From: Aquanectria penicillioides
Lineage: Eukaryota > Ascomycota > Sordariomycetes > Hypocreales > Nectriaceae
Length of the DNA stretch: 64,000 nucleotides
Direction of reading: 5' to 3'
Assembly: GCA_003415625.1 (NCBI GenBank)
Contig: PYIU01000007.1
Location: forward strand, 372,001 to 436,000
The notes beneath the pieces are model-generated. The model worked only from the letters and a program-made list of their open reading frames with translations. It had not been told where the DNA came from and made no database searches. Each line of letters begins with the position of its first letter. The stretch's first letter is position 1. The position numbers and the translations under genes are program-made. Positions 45,635 to 56,092 of the stretch are shown here, in pieces.

Positions 45635-46092
45635 AACCCACCGGGGGTGCCTTGTTCTTCCTGATAAGCTACCATCTGGATATCCCTCCCCCCCTCCCTC
45701 ACCCCCCCGCCGCCACCACTAGCCCAGACTGTTGATCAAGCGTCTATTCATCCTCATCTGCATGCCGTTCCTCGACTTGGTAAAATCCTTCGCGGCTGTC
45801 ATTCTTGATCGAAGGCCCATGTGCATCCTGTCAACTTCTTCCTCGGGACCTTTCTAACTCTTGAGGCTCGTCAGCCTTGACCTCGACTTCAACAAACCCA
45901 AACGCCCCTCGATCCGACTTACACCCCGTCTTTTGACAAATTCATCTTTTTAATCAGTATTCCTTTTGTGGTCCCCTTCCCTCTTTTTTTCTCTTTCTTT
46001 TTTTACTTTTTCCTCGATCTTGCAAGAGAGAGGATCCTCGTTAGACCCCACATGTATGCCGAGGGCATCGCCTCGTCCACTCCTTTGACATC

Positions 46093-47438
46093 ATGTCCAT
46101 CTACTCCGACGCCCCCGAGGCTCGGGAATTCAGCAAGGACAAGCCCACGCTGCTTGTGATGTGGTGGATCACCATTTTCTGCGTAATCATCATCCTGCTC
46201 CGTCTGAGCGGTCGTTACGTGCGAGTCGAGAAGCTCCTCCGCGAGGACAAGATCGTCGCCATTGCCCTGCTTCCTCTGCTGCTTCGTGCCATCTGCGTGC
46301 ATTTCGTGCTCAAGAATGGCACCAACAACGTTAACCTCAACGGCCTCGACTTGACCCAGGAGCAGATCGACAAGAGAATTACCGGCAGCCGTTTTGTCAT
46401 GGCCAGCCGCGTCTTCTACGCAGCCGTGTAAGTCCCTTTTTTTTTTCCCCTTCCAAAGAGTGTCACCCCAGCCACCTTCGAGACTAATACAAGAACCTAC
46501 TTGGAAACAGCCTATGGATTATCAAGTACACCACACTTGAGTTCTTCAGCCGCCTCGCAGGCGCAACGAGAAAGCGGTCCCACGCAACCATCATCCTCGT
46601 CATGCGCTGGACCCTTCTCGTTACATTCGTCGCCGTCATCGTCAGCGATCTGGCCGAGTGCCAGCCCTTCGACCACTACTGGCAGGTTACTCCTGACCCA
46701 GGTGGCAAATGTCGTCAGGGTCTGGTCCAGATGCTTACCATGGGCGTGTGCAACGTAGCCACGGACCTGGTGCTCATTGCCTTCCCCATCCCCATTATCC
46801 TCTCGAGTCAGATCGCCATGAAGCGCAAGATCTTGCTTGTCATGCTCTTCTGCCTCGTCTTCATCACCGTCGGCATCACGCTGTACCGCATGCCCTTCAT
46901 CATCCGCCACAACGGCAGCCAGGTGGACCGCACCATGTGGGCCTCGGTTGAGATCCTCGCAGCAACGGGAGTGGGCAACACGGTGGCATTGGGCTCGTTC
47001 CTGCGCGACAGCGGTGTCAAGCGAAAGAAGTTCAAGGGCTCCAACAGCTACTCCGGCTACTCTGGCTCGCGGTCTCAGTCTCAGCCCACCAAGCTCACGC
47101 GCACTGTGGCCAGCCGCTGGGAGGAGGAGAGCGAGGACGGACAGCCCGTCAAGACAACCGAGGGCATCTGGAAGAGCAGCGGGGCTTCTCATACGACGAC
47201 CGACTCGATATCCAAGTCAGACGACGCGCGCAAGGACTCGAGCGAGAACCGTCCCGTGAGCCCCACGCAAAGCCACGACGAGCTCATAATCCGAGATCAG
47301 ATTCACAAAAGCAACAGCTCAGTGGAGATTGCCACGCGGGTAGACTTCCCCCACCGCCCACCGTCTGTGGTTGTGGTTGGAGAGAACGGGCACCTGCAGC
47401 GCGGCAACACTGTCACGATCCGCGGCGGAAGGGCATGA
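46093..47438 (+). CDS. rhodopsin-fold integral membrane protein
   Basis: A 420-residue membrane protein of the same broad fungal rhodopsin-domain class as the gene at 9634-10967, but not a close copy. Exons are 46093-46427 and 46511-47438; the 83-nt intron is GTAAGT...ACAG with a T-rich interior. Total length is exactly 421 codons. About seven hydrophobic helices lie in residues 18-305. Family-like segments are LWIIKYTTLEFFSRL, VSDLAECQPFDHYWQVTPDPGGKC, and NVATDLVLIAFPIPIILSSQ, followed by MKRKILLVMLFCLVFITVGITLYR. The C-terminal 120 residues are polar, Ser-rich and probably cytosolic, with RSQSQPTKLTR and similar stretches that could be phosphorylated. Ligand and role are unknown. The leader upstream is long and pyrimidine-rich. 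Confidence 0.85.
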
Positions 47439-48836
47439 TTGATTAAACTTGTTCTTATATTTTAAATCTCTTTTTGTCTGATTTACCGTACCTTTTACGG
47501 ACAGGTAGATGTTAGCTTTGGCGCGGATATTGGCGGGTTATGCCTCTTGGATGATATCTTTGTTTGTCTTTTCTCGTGTGTATCACTTTCCAAATGTTTA
47601 ATATTAGCCCAACATGACGATGATGGCTGGGGATGCTGTATGAACTTGTCCAGAAGCTCAGGTCACAATAAGACGAGTTTTTTTTTTCCACATCATCCCC
47701 TTGATGACAAGACGAATACAGAAACTCATTCCGCATTGCATTTTTCGGTTTTAATTAATTGCTCAATTAATCATTGCCCCAGAAAAAAAAACATCTCAGA
47801 AGTGAAGCGTGGCGAAATCGCTTACACCCTCACGTTCTTCTCTCCTTCTAGATTGTGAGGCCATGTTCCGCCCCGCAAGGCAACACCACGCCATGTGTCT
47901 GACTCGAGCACACGGCAACCGAGCAGGCTATTGATTGACGCGCATGTCTCGACGATTGATTGACTGAAATACAGTAATTTAGTGCACATCAACAATCTCT
48001 GGAGAGGGCAATTCCTGTACGTAATGGCAAAAGCACAGTCCACAGCGGATGGCGGGGCATCAGGGAAGAGGAGCCGCGGGGACCCATAAGTGGCGGCCAA
48101 AGCTGCTGTCTTTCGTTCCCCAGCCCAGCAGCTTGCGAGTTACATAGTAGTTGATGCGAGGCGAGGGCGGGCCCTGTGGCCATGCGTTGTGGTAGTGCGC
48201 CTATGTAAGCGTCAGAAATGAGAGTGCGTGTGCGAATCTGTGCATAGTAGTGTGTGTGTGCGTGTGTGACCCGTCGCATTATCATGAGCCGTTTTGTTGA
48301 AAGTGCAGATATGGAAGCTGGCTCGGCGTCACTCGCGATACGTAGCCGTAGTTCGAGTCCTGGAACGCCGCCAGACAAGGGTCTAGAGAAAGCACCTACC
48401 TAATGAGGCAATGCGCTGGGAGGCTTTGAGGCCCTTGAGAAGATGGCCCTTGCAGGCCCTGACGAGCCCTGGCTTGATGGCTTCAGGGACGAGGGACGAC
48501 GAGTCTCACTGGCACCCCCGGCGGACCATGGCACTGTCCATGCCGCTCATCGAGACATCGACCGAGGGGGGGCCCTGGTCTGTTTCCCCAACTAGCTTCT
48601 TTTTTTCTCCTTCCATCTTCTACCACCTACCGGAGACAGCCTATCCCGCCATTAGCCAGACGCGATAGTAGCAGATCAGGAGCCCCAACACCAAGGCCAA
48701 AGCCAACCAAGGCCAAGACGGTGAGTAGCCGCGGGGGGGCAGAGAGGAACCAGGGGTGACACCATCACCGTAAAGGCGGAGGGGGGGCGTGAGGCGATCC
48801 GCAGGGTGTTGGGGAGCGCACACTAAAATCCGAAAA

Positions 48837-48855
48837 GACGACGACGACGACGACG
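48837..48855. repeat. (ACG)n microsatellite
   Basis: Six copies of the ACG triplet in a gene-free stretch. Confidence 0.9.
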
Positions 48856-49448
48856 TGGAACCTGACCTCACGCCCTCCCCGTCCCCTCGGCTTACATCGA
48901 GTAAGTGGCAGCGGTAGCAGTCGTAGTGGTGATGGGCCACGCCATGGCGCGCGGGCATTGGCCAAGTTGAACCAAACCGCCCAAGGAAAACGGGCCCTTG
49001 CGGAGAATGGCGAGCTGATGGATGCTCCAACAAGGCAAGTCGGCGCAAGGCTGGACATGGATGGGCATAAGACGGGCCAGAGTGGACGAACAACCGAGTA
49101 CTCCGTAGTGGGAACACGAAGAGAAAGAGAAGAGTGAGGGAACAAGGAGCAGGCGGCAAGACTAGACGAGACGAACGAGGGCCTTGCATCTGTGAGGTAA
49201 TTGAGACGGAATTCATTAGTCGTCGTTGTCCCGCATCGTCAACTGCTCCAGTCGCCTTCCCCCCTCCCCTCCCATCGTTCATCGACAAGACGTCCGTGTC
49301 GAGTTGGAAGCTTGGACTTGTTTTTTTCCTTTTCCTTTTTTTCCATGTCCTTCATTCATCTGGTCCTCCTGCAATATAATACCAATCCTTCGTCGCTGCC
49401 GCCGCCACCATAACTGTGTTCCACCGCAACTGTCCGTCCATCGTTGTG

Positions 49449-49489
49449 GTCACCTCACCTCACCTCACTTCACCTCACGTTATATCCGC
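49449..49489. repeat. 5-bp (CACCT) tandem tract
   Basis: A run of CACCT units with occasional CACTT, in the presumed permease promoter. Confidence 0.85.
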
Positions 49490-50564
49490 CTCGCCTCACT
49501 TTTCTTCCCAACTCCCGTGCGAGCGCCCGCCGCAGCTGCGCATAATCAATCACAGCACTTCCCGACAGCGCGGCTCTGGGGAAATCCTTCCCTTCCTTCT
49601 CCCGCAGCCGACGACCGAACTCCTGCTGCTGTGCCGGCGCCGCCGATCCAGCCATCGCTTGCCTGCGACAAGGTGTTTTGTTCGCTTCTTGCCGCAATCC
49701 TTCCGGGCCATCCTCTTGGAACCGGTGCGGCGCGGCAAAAACAAGGAGGAAACACACTGCACTACGCTACACTACACAACACTCTATCGAAAAAATACCA
49801 GCCCCCTTCCCTTTTTCCCCTTCCCGCTCCCCTCCCCTTGTCTGTTGGAGTTGTATGCCCGTCGATTTTCCTGTCAGTCATCCTCTGCACCGGGTGCTGT
49901 ACCAGCCGCTGAGGTGAAGCAAAGACGACGCAAGACAAGCGAAAGGCGTACGCTCGCATTAAAAAAAAACGCCACCCGCACAATCGCGCGCCTTTTCCCT
50001 TGGTTTCATGTAACCATCCCCCTACCCCTCCACTACCAAGAAAAAAAAAACGGCCGCCCGCTACCCGAACTGTTGCGTGTGCAACGCTTCCAGAAGCCGT
50101 TTCGAAGCCCACCAGCACCAGCCCGTTGCACGTCGCTCGGGTTTTTTGAGTTTCGGCTCTTCTTAGTCGGTGTCGCAAGAGGGATCTGCATCCATCTGAA
50201 TCCACTCCTTACCCCAGACGCAAGCCGGGAATAATAATTCTTTTTACATCATAGTTTCCTTTCTTTTTTTTCTTCTTCCCTTTCCCTTTCTTTCTTTTCC
50301 CCCTCGTGCTTTGGCCTGTTTCTCCACGGGAAATCGCTTCTTTCTTTAAGGCTGTCTCGCCCACCCGGTCTCAACCCCAGGTTCTCCTCCCTCTGTCTCA
50401 CACCCCCCCGTTCCCGCGCGGGTCCCGTCAGCGTCGTCGTCATCACACCTCATCACCACCACCGATAAATATAAGGGGAAAAGACAACTCTAAAAAAAAA
50501 AATTTAACAGACAAAACGAAGGGGAAAAACAAAAAGGAACAAACAGGAACAGTGGTCCGCCAAG

Positions 50565-52818
50565 ATGAAGGCCGGCGACATCGTCCTCACTCGCGATGTC
50601 GAGGTCGTCGAGATGAAGGACTTCGGGTCGCCCGGCATCATCGGGGCCACCAGCGCCGGCGATGACGCTGCCGCAAGCTGGAACATCTCGGCCAAGAAAC
50701 AGGCACTGCCCAAGGAGCCCAACGACTGGATCGACGGCTTCCGCCGCGCAGAGAGCCGCCCGCTCAAGAGCCGCGATGGCGGCTACCAGCCCGCAGAAGC
50801 CCCGACCATGCACGGCGACCGACACTACGACCTCCGCGCCGCAAACGCGAAGACGGCAAACACAGCCCTGGCTAGGGAGCTTAAGGGCCGCCATCTTCAG
50901 ATGATTGCCTTTGGCGGTTCCATCGGTGAGTCTTTGCCCCCGTCTTCCGTCCGCGGTTCTTCGTCCCCCCGGTCCTATGGCTTTGACACTTGAACAACAC
51001 TGGCCTTGGCTTGGACGCTGTGATGGCGACCTGTCGACCGGCGTGGCGGTGCTGCCACTCGGAGAACCCCCCTCTTCCGGGAATCGACGCCGTTGTGCTA
51101 ACTTGGAATCTCCCAGGAACCGGTCTTTTTGTCGCTTCAGGTTCCGCGCTCTACAAGGGCGGCCCGGCGACGCTGCTCCTTTCGTACGTGCTTATCGGTG
51201 CCATGCAGTACTGCACCATGCAGGCCCTGGCCGAGCTCTGTGTGCTGTTCCCCATTGCCGGTTCGTTTTCCGCCTACTCGACACGGTTCCTCGACCCCTC
51301 GTGGGGGTTCGCCATGGGTTGGAAGTGAGTCTTGGTCCTTCTCCCCGTCTCCGGTGTCACCCGTTTAGGAAATACGTCGTCGTGCCCCTGTCTGGGACTT
51401 ACAAGACGCTGCTCTGGGCCTTTTTTGCTGCGGAAGACTAACAGTGAACCTCGCAGTTACTGCCTGCAATGGCTCTTTACCCTGCCTCTGGAAATCCTTG
51501 CTGGTGCTTTTACCATAAGCTACTGGAACGAGAATCTGCCAAAAGCCATTTTTGTAGCCATTTTCCTGCTTGCCATTGTCGCCATCAATCTGTTCGGCGT
51601 CAAGGCCTACGGTGAAGCTGAATTCGTCTTTTCCATCATCAAGGTTACCGCTGTGATTGGCTTCATGTAAGTGTGTCCAAGCCGCTCGCCCATTTCCTGC
51701 CAGAAACCCTCTGTTCTGCATCGCCCGAGTGCTAACCGTGCATTTATAGCCTTCTTGGCATTGTCATCAACATTGGCGGCCAGCCTGAGAGCGGCTACAT
51801 CGGTGGCCAGTACTGGCACGATCCCGGCGCCTTCAACAATGGCTTCAAGGGCTTCTGCACCGTCCTCGTCACCTCGGCCTTCTCCTTCACCGGGACCGAG
51901 CTGATCGGTCTTGCTGCCGCCGAAACGGCCAACCCGCGCAAGTCGCTCCCCAGCGCCATCAAGCAAGTGTTTTGGCGTATCACCATTTTCTACATTGTGG
52001 CCCTTATGCTCGTCGGCCTGCTGGTGCCTTCAAACGAACCCCGTCTCGTCGGAGCCCAGAGCAGCGCCGATGCTTCGGCCAGCCCTTTCGTCATTGCCAT
52101 CGAGAGCGCCGGAACCACGATTCTCCCTAGCGTCATGAACGTTGTCATTCTCATTGCCGTCATTAGCGTCGGAAACTCTGCCGTCTATGGATCCTCTCGA
52201 ACTCTCGCTGCGTTGGCTGAGCAGTCCCACGCACCTCGCATCTTTGCCTACGTCGATAGGCAAGGCCGTCCTCTGATGGCCATCATCTTTGCATCCTGTA
52301 TAGGCCTGCTGGCCTTCCTTGCCGACCTTTCCGCTCACGATACCATTTTCAACTGGCTCTTGTCCATCAGCAGTCTGGCTACGCTCTTCACCTGGGGCAG
52401 TATCTGCCTCTGCCACATCCGCTTCCGCCAGGCCTGGTCGTTCACGTCTCGCTCCCTCGAGCAGCTGCCCTTTCGCTCCAACATGGGCATCTGGGGCTCG
52501 TATTTTGGAGTCGTCGGCTACTCCTTGGTCATCATCTCCCAAATCTGGATCGCCATCTCGCCCATCCCCACCCCTGACCAGGATACTAGCACGGGCGGCA
52601 GGGTGCAGACCTTCTTCCTCAAGGTCATGGCCATCCCCATCATTCTCGTCTTTTACCTCGCTCACAAGATCTGGTTCCGCACGCGCTGGGTGCGCGTCGA
52701 CGAGATGGACGTGGAGACTGGCCGTCGATACTTCCGAGTGCACATTTCGCCTGAAGACGAGCGCGAAGAGAGGATGAAGTGGCCAATGTGGAAACGGGCG
52801 TACCGATTCCTTTGCTAA
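50565..52818 (+). CDS. amino acid permease (APC superfamily, yeast AAT type)
   Basis: A 615-residue, 12-segment plasma-membrane amino acid transporter. Exons are 50565-50925, 51117-51324, 51457-51666 and 51750-52818, summing to exactly 616 codons; introns are 191, 132 and 83 nt, longer than elsewhere in the window. The cytosolic N-terminus (residues 1-110) ends in the family motif LARELKGRHLQMIAFGGSIGTGLFV, which splicing creates at the first junction. Later landmarks are LCVLFPIAGSFSAYSTRFLDPSWGFAMGWNYCLQW, AFSFTGTELIGLAAAETANPRKSLPSAIKQVFWR, NSAVYGSSRTLAALAEQSHAPRIF and a C-terminal RVDEMDVETGRRYF. Relatives such as Gap1, Dip5 and Agp-type permeases differ in specificity, which cannot be read here. 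An AATAAA polyadenylation-like signal follows the stop at 52837-52842. Confidence 0.93.
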
Positions 52819-53267
52819 TGCGATTATTTTTCTTACAATAAAACCTAGAGCTACTGGGTATGAGGACATGGCATTGTATTATACACAACTACCTGGCACT
52901 TTACACTGGCATCGGCGTTTGAGGCGGCATTTTGCGATATTACAAGGATACCTACCAACGGCATATTATGAGAGGAGAAGCTCCGAATTGATTAATTGAT
53001 TATTCTGAACTGATTTTTTTCCCCCGACCTTTGATTTGCGAACTGATGGTTTCTCCATTACTGCATGTAATTAGTAGACTTGGTCATTGATCAACAGCCA
53101 GCCACCAGCCCCACAGTCAGTTTTTCCAGCCGCATGGGCCAGGCCGAACCAGACTTGACGTAAACGTTCAGAGCAGCCTTGTCCGCTTTGATCTTTTCAA
53201 CCCTTGCAACACACTCGCCCGTACCAATTCCTCTGCGTGAGCGGCATCGTCGCCCGTCATCGCAATC
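52819..53267. other. short spacer between permease and Cwf19 gene
   Basis: About 450 bases holding the permease 3' end and the Cwf19 promoter. No gene seen. Confidence 0.55.
52837..52842 (+). terminator. AATAAA polyadenylation-like signal
   Basis: A perfect AATAAA lies 19 bases after the permease stop codon. Fungal poly(A) sites are loose, so this is supportive rather than decisive. Confidence 0.5.
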
Positions 53268-55391
53268 ATGGACGGCCTCGATGAATTCGAAAAGACTCTG
53301 GCGGCCGAGAAAGCAGAGCGGGAACGAGACAACGACCGTGAGGAGCGACGCCATCGCAAACACAGACACCACCATCGCCACGATTCGGAGCGGGATCGTG
53401 ACCGTGATCGTGACGGGCACAGAGACAGGGACGGGCACAGAAATCGAGATAGAGAAAGAGAAAAGGATAGGGATGGGGAGAGGCATCGACACCGGCGCCA
53501 TCGAGACGACGATGATGATGAACACAGACACAAGCGCTCGCGGCACTCACGCGACGACGACGAGCATCGATCGAAACACCGACATCGCGACGAGCGACAC
53601 CACAAGACTTCAGATCCTAAAGAAGATCTTCCAGCTCCAGATGATGAGAAGCCGGCGAGCGAGGATGCTGCTGTCGACAGAGCAGAGCCCCTAGTCCGCG
53701 ATTCCTGGATGACTGCGCCCTCTGCCCTCGACGTCGACTACGTTCATAGACCAGACAAAGCTGCCAGGTCACCCTCACCAAAGCCCGAGCCCAAGCGAGT
53801 CATTTCCAAGCGCGAGATCAATACCCATCTCCAAGGTCTAAATGAGGGCAAGATTCTCGACGAGCTCGACGTCCCAAGTGAGCGAACCGTCGAATACACA
53901 ATCGGCGACGCAGGCTCCTCATGGCGCATGACGAAGCTCCGAGCAGTCTACACCGCCGCCGAGGAGGGCGGTCGCTCCGTCGACGATGTGGCACTAGAGC
54001 GCTTTGGCAATCTACAAGACTTTGACGACGCACGTGAGGAGAAGGAGGAGCTTGATCGGAGAAAGCTGTACGGAAAGGGATACAACGGCAAGGACAAGCC
54101 GACTGGGGAGCTGTATCAAGACCGACTGAAGAAGCAGCACAAGAATGAGCCACGGCCACCAGCTATGGAGCATGAACCAGTTGTGCAACAGCAAGCTGCT
54201 TCTGCAACACCCGCGGTCGATCAGTCGACGCTCAACCGGCTCCGTGCGCAGATGATGAAGGCCAAGCTCCGTCGAGCCCCCAACGCAGCCCAGCTGGAGG
54301 AAGAATACAACCGCGCGGCTGCAGCATTCGCACAGGGCGGCTCCCAAGCAGCGGCTGTCGTTCTCGGCGTCATGGACAACCGTCAACTGGCTGGTACCCG
54401 TGGGGAGGTCAAGGCAGTGACCAACAAGCGCGGTCGTGAGCGCGGCACGGTGGAGGAGAATGATGAGATGACGATCGAGGACATGGTGCGCGAGGAGCGA
54501 CGCACCAAGACGCAGATGGGCGGCGAGGGCATGCGACTGGCAGAGCGCATCGCCAAGGACTCCAAGTACGACGACGACCTTGAGTACATGGACGAGAACG
54601 CCGAGAAGCTGGCCAAGCGTGTGCACAAGAGCGAGGTCAACCTCAAGAACATGGCCGTCAACGAGTTCCAGAAGCTCAACCGCATCCTCGAGTCGTGCCC
54701 TCTGTGCCACCACGAGGACAAGGGCCAACCGCCGCTGGCGCCCGTCGTGTCGCTGGGCACGCGCGTCTTCATGACGCTGGCCACAGAACCCGAGGTCAGC
54801 GCAGGCGGCGCCGTCATCGCGCCCATTGCGCACCGCAAGAACCTGCTCGAGTGCGACGACGACGAGTGGGAGGAGATGCGCAACTTCATGAAATCGCTGA
54901 CGCGCATGTACCACGAACAAGGCCGCGAGGTCGTCTTCTACGAGAACGCCGCCATGCCGCATCGCCACCTCCACGCCGCCATGGTCGCCGTGCCCATCCC
55001 CTACGACGAAGGCGCCACGGCCCCGGCCTACTTCCGCGAGGCCTTCCTGTCGTCGGACGAGGAGTGGTCGCAGCACCGCAAGGTCATCGACACTGGCAAG
55101 CGCGCTCGCGAGGGCCTCGGCCGCGCCGCATTCCGCCGCAGCTTCGCAAAGGAGGCGCCATACTTCCACGTGTGGTTCACCCTGGACGGCGGCCTGGGCC
55201 ACGTCGTCGAGGACAGCGGCCGCTGGCCCAAGGGCGATCTGTTTGCGCGCGAGGTGCTAGGCGGCATCGTCGACGCGGAGCCGCATATCATCAAGAAGCA
55301 GGGTCGGTGGTCGAGGGGCGACCCGCGTGTGGAGGGCTTCAAGAAGGGATGGAGAAAGTTTGACTGGACGAGAATGTTGGCAGAGGCATGA
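53268..55391 (+). CDS. cwf19: Cwf19-like pre-mRNA splicing factor
   Basis: A 707-residue intronless gene for a Cwf19/CWF19L2-type protein, a late-spliceosome component linked to lariat handling by Dbr1. The first 130 residues are rich in Arg, Asp and His with RDRDRD-like dipeptides, as in splicing regulators. The middle is charged and helical. Two C-terminal CwfJ domains follow: the first includes C477-x2-C480 (CPLCHHED) and the HIT-like PHRHLHAAM at 564-572 with H565, H567 and H569; the second ends with AFRRSFAKEAPYFHVWF and the conserved WPKGDLFAREVLGG segment and FKKGWRKFDWT. Length and order match the family. The antisense strand is also open for 396 codons (54012-55202), an effect of GC-biased codons. 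The start is the first ATG giving MDGLDEFEKTLAAEKAER, typical of the family. Confidence 0.94.
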   Translation: MDGLDEFEKTLAAEKAERERDNDREERRHRKHRHHHRHDSERDRDRDRDGHRDRDGHRNRDREREKDRDGERHRHRRHRDDDDDEHRHKRSRHSRDDDEHRSKHRHRDERHHKTSDPKEDLPAPDDEKPASEDAAVDRAEPLVRDSWMTAPSALDVDYVHRPDKAARSPSPKPEPKRVISKREINTHLQGLNEGKILDELDVPSERTVEYTIGDAGSSWRMTKLRAVYTAAEEGGRSVDDVALERFGNLQDFDDAREEKEELDRRKLYGKGYNGKDKPTGELYQDRLKKQHKNEPRPPAMEHEPVVQQQAASATPAVDQSTLNRLRAQMMKAKLRRAPNAAQLEEEYNRAAAAFAQGGSQAAAVVLGVMDNRQLAGTRGEVKAVTNKRGRERGTVEENDEMTIEDMVREERRTKTQMGGEGMRLAERIAKDSKYDDDLEYMDENAEKLAKRVHKSEVNLKNMAVNEFQKLNRILESCPLCHHEDKGQPPLAPVVSLGTRVFMTLATEPEVSAGGAVIAPIAHRKNLLECDDDEWEEMRNFMKSLTRMYHEQGREVVFYENAAMPHRHLHAAMVAVPIPYDEGATAPAYFREAFLSSDEEWSQHRKVIDTGKRAREGLGRAAFRRSFAKEAPYFHVWFTLDGGLGHVVEDSGRWPKGDLFAREVLGGIVDAEPHIIKKQGRWSRGDPRVEGFKKGWRKFDWTRMLAEA

Positions 55392-56092
55392 AGCCAATGG
55401 TGCTCCTATAAAAAAAATGATATGAACAACACATCAAAAACGATAAAGACCAGTTAAATGAAAAAAGGGCTAGGCATGAAGGAATAATGGATCAAGGGAT
55501 ATCATGACTGATACTCAAAAACTACAAAATACAATACAGTCAGTCACATCACACATCTTCACAGTAGCACATTTCAAGTCCAGCAGGTAACAGAAGAAAA
55601 TCGACCTTGGGTCAATGTAATTAAGACATTACTCTACTCGGGGACCTCGGGTCCCTCCAGGATAGTCGTACACGAGGTAGAACGAGACGGAGCTCTCCTT
55701 CAACCATCTCCCGGGCTCCCTCTCACACATGCCATATACTCTCTTACAATTCGACCACCGAGGTCTCTCCGTCTTCCATGTTGGATATTCGTTTCGCACA
55801 TTCGACGCCGGAACAGATAGGTCAATCAGACCATTCTTGAGCATCCTTGGGAAGATCCGTTAAAGGTCCTTGCTTGGTGCACTGCGTGGCGTCCGAATAG
55901 ACTCCAGTTTCCATGGGTGGGTGTCGGCTCGTCGTCTCTTGGCCTCCCCTGGCTTTTATTACATGTGGGGGCGTTGCGGTTCGTCCCAACTCCGTACTTC
56001 ATGCGTGGTAATTATTAAGGCTTCCTCCGGTGTGGTATTATAATGTCGTTGGCTGGATCGCCTTGTGGCATTCCCTTCGTTACGTGGTTGCC
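55392..56092. other. convergent 3' spacer
   Basis: About 700 bases between the ends of the Cwf19 gene and the minus-strand hydrolase gene. The first half is A-rich with poly(A)-signal-like sequence. A 71-codon minus frame at 55629-55844 has no recognisable features. Confidence 0.5.

Larger units (their letters stand above)
39093..46092. other. 7-kb gene-free, low-complexity, microsatellite-rich tract
   Basis: No gene could be supported in about 7 kb, unusual for a compact fungal genome. The sequence is rich in long homopolymers (G at 39807-39820, A at 40666-40681 and 44052-44071, C near 42631-42640) and short tandem repeats (41401-41451, 42246-42281, 44622-44687, 45608-45634). The many open frames overlap on both strands and give Pro-, Ser- or Arg-rich translations typical of simple sequence. 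From about 45700 the DNA is pyrimidine-rich and is probably the promoter and leader of the gene at 46093. Confidence 0.6.
47439..50564. other. gene-free low-complexity spacer and permease leader
   Basis: About 3.1 kb without a supportable gene. It contains an ACG repeat near 48840 and a CACCT/CACTT repeat tract at 49449-49489. From about 49200 onward the sequence is strongly pyrimidine-rich on plus, which suggests a long promoter and 5' leader for the amino acid permease. Long frames such as 49416-50234 overlap others on both strands and are Pro/Arg/Ser-rich without any domain. Confidence 0.5.

Noticed and set aside
48320..48372. GTTCGAGTCC near 48350 suggesting a tRNA on plus
   Set aside because: Flanking sequence does not form an acceptor stem or an A box at the right distance.
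49416..50234. 272-codon plus-strand open frame upstream of the permease
   Set aside because: Pyrimidine-rich leader sequence gives Pro/Ser/Arg-rich translations in several overlapping frames; no domain, no splice link and no codon bias.
54012..55202. 396-codon open frame on the minus strand opposite the Cwf19 gene
   Set aside because: It is an antisense shadow of a GC-rich coding sequence; its translation is rich in Leu, Val, Ala, Arg and His, with no domain, while the plus strand matches Cwf19 throughout.
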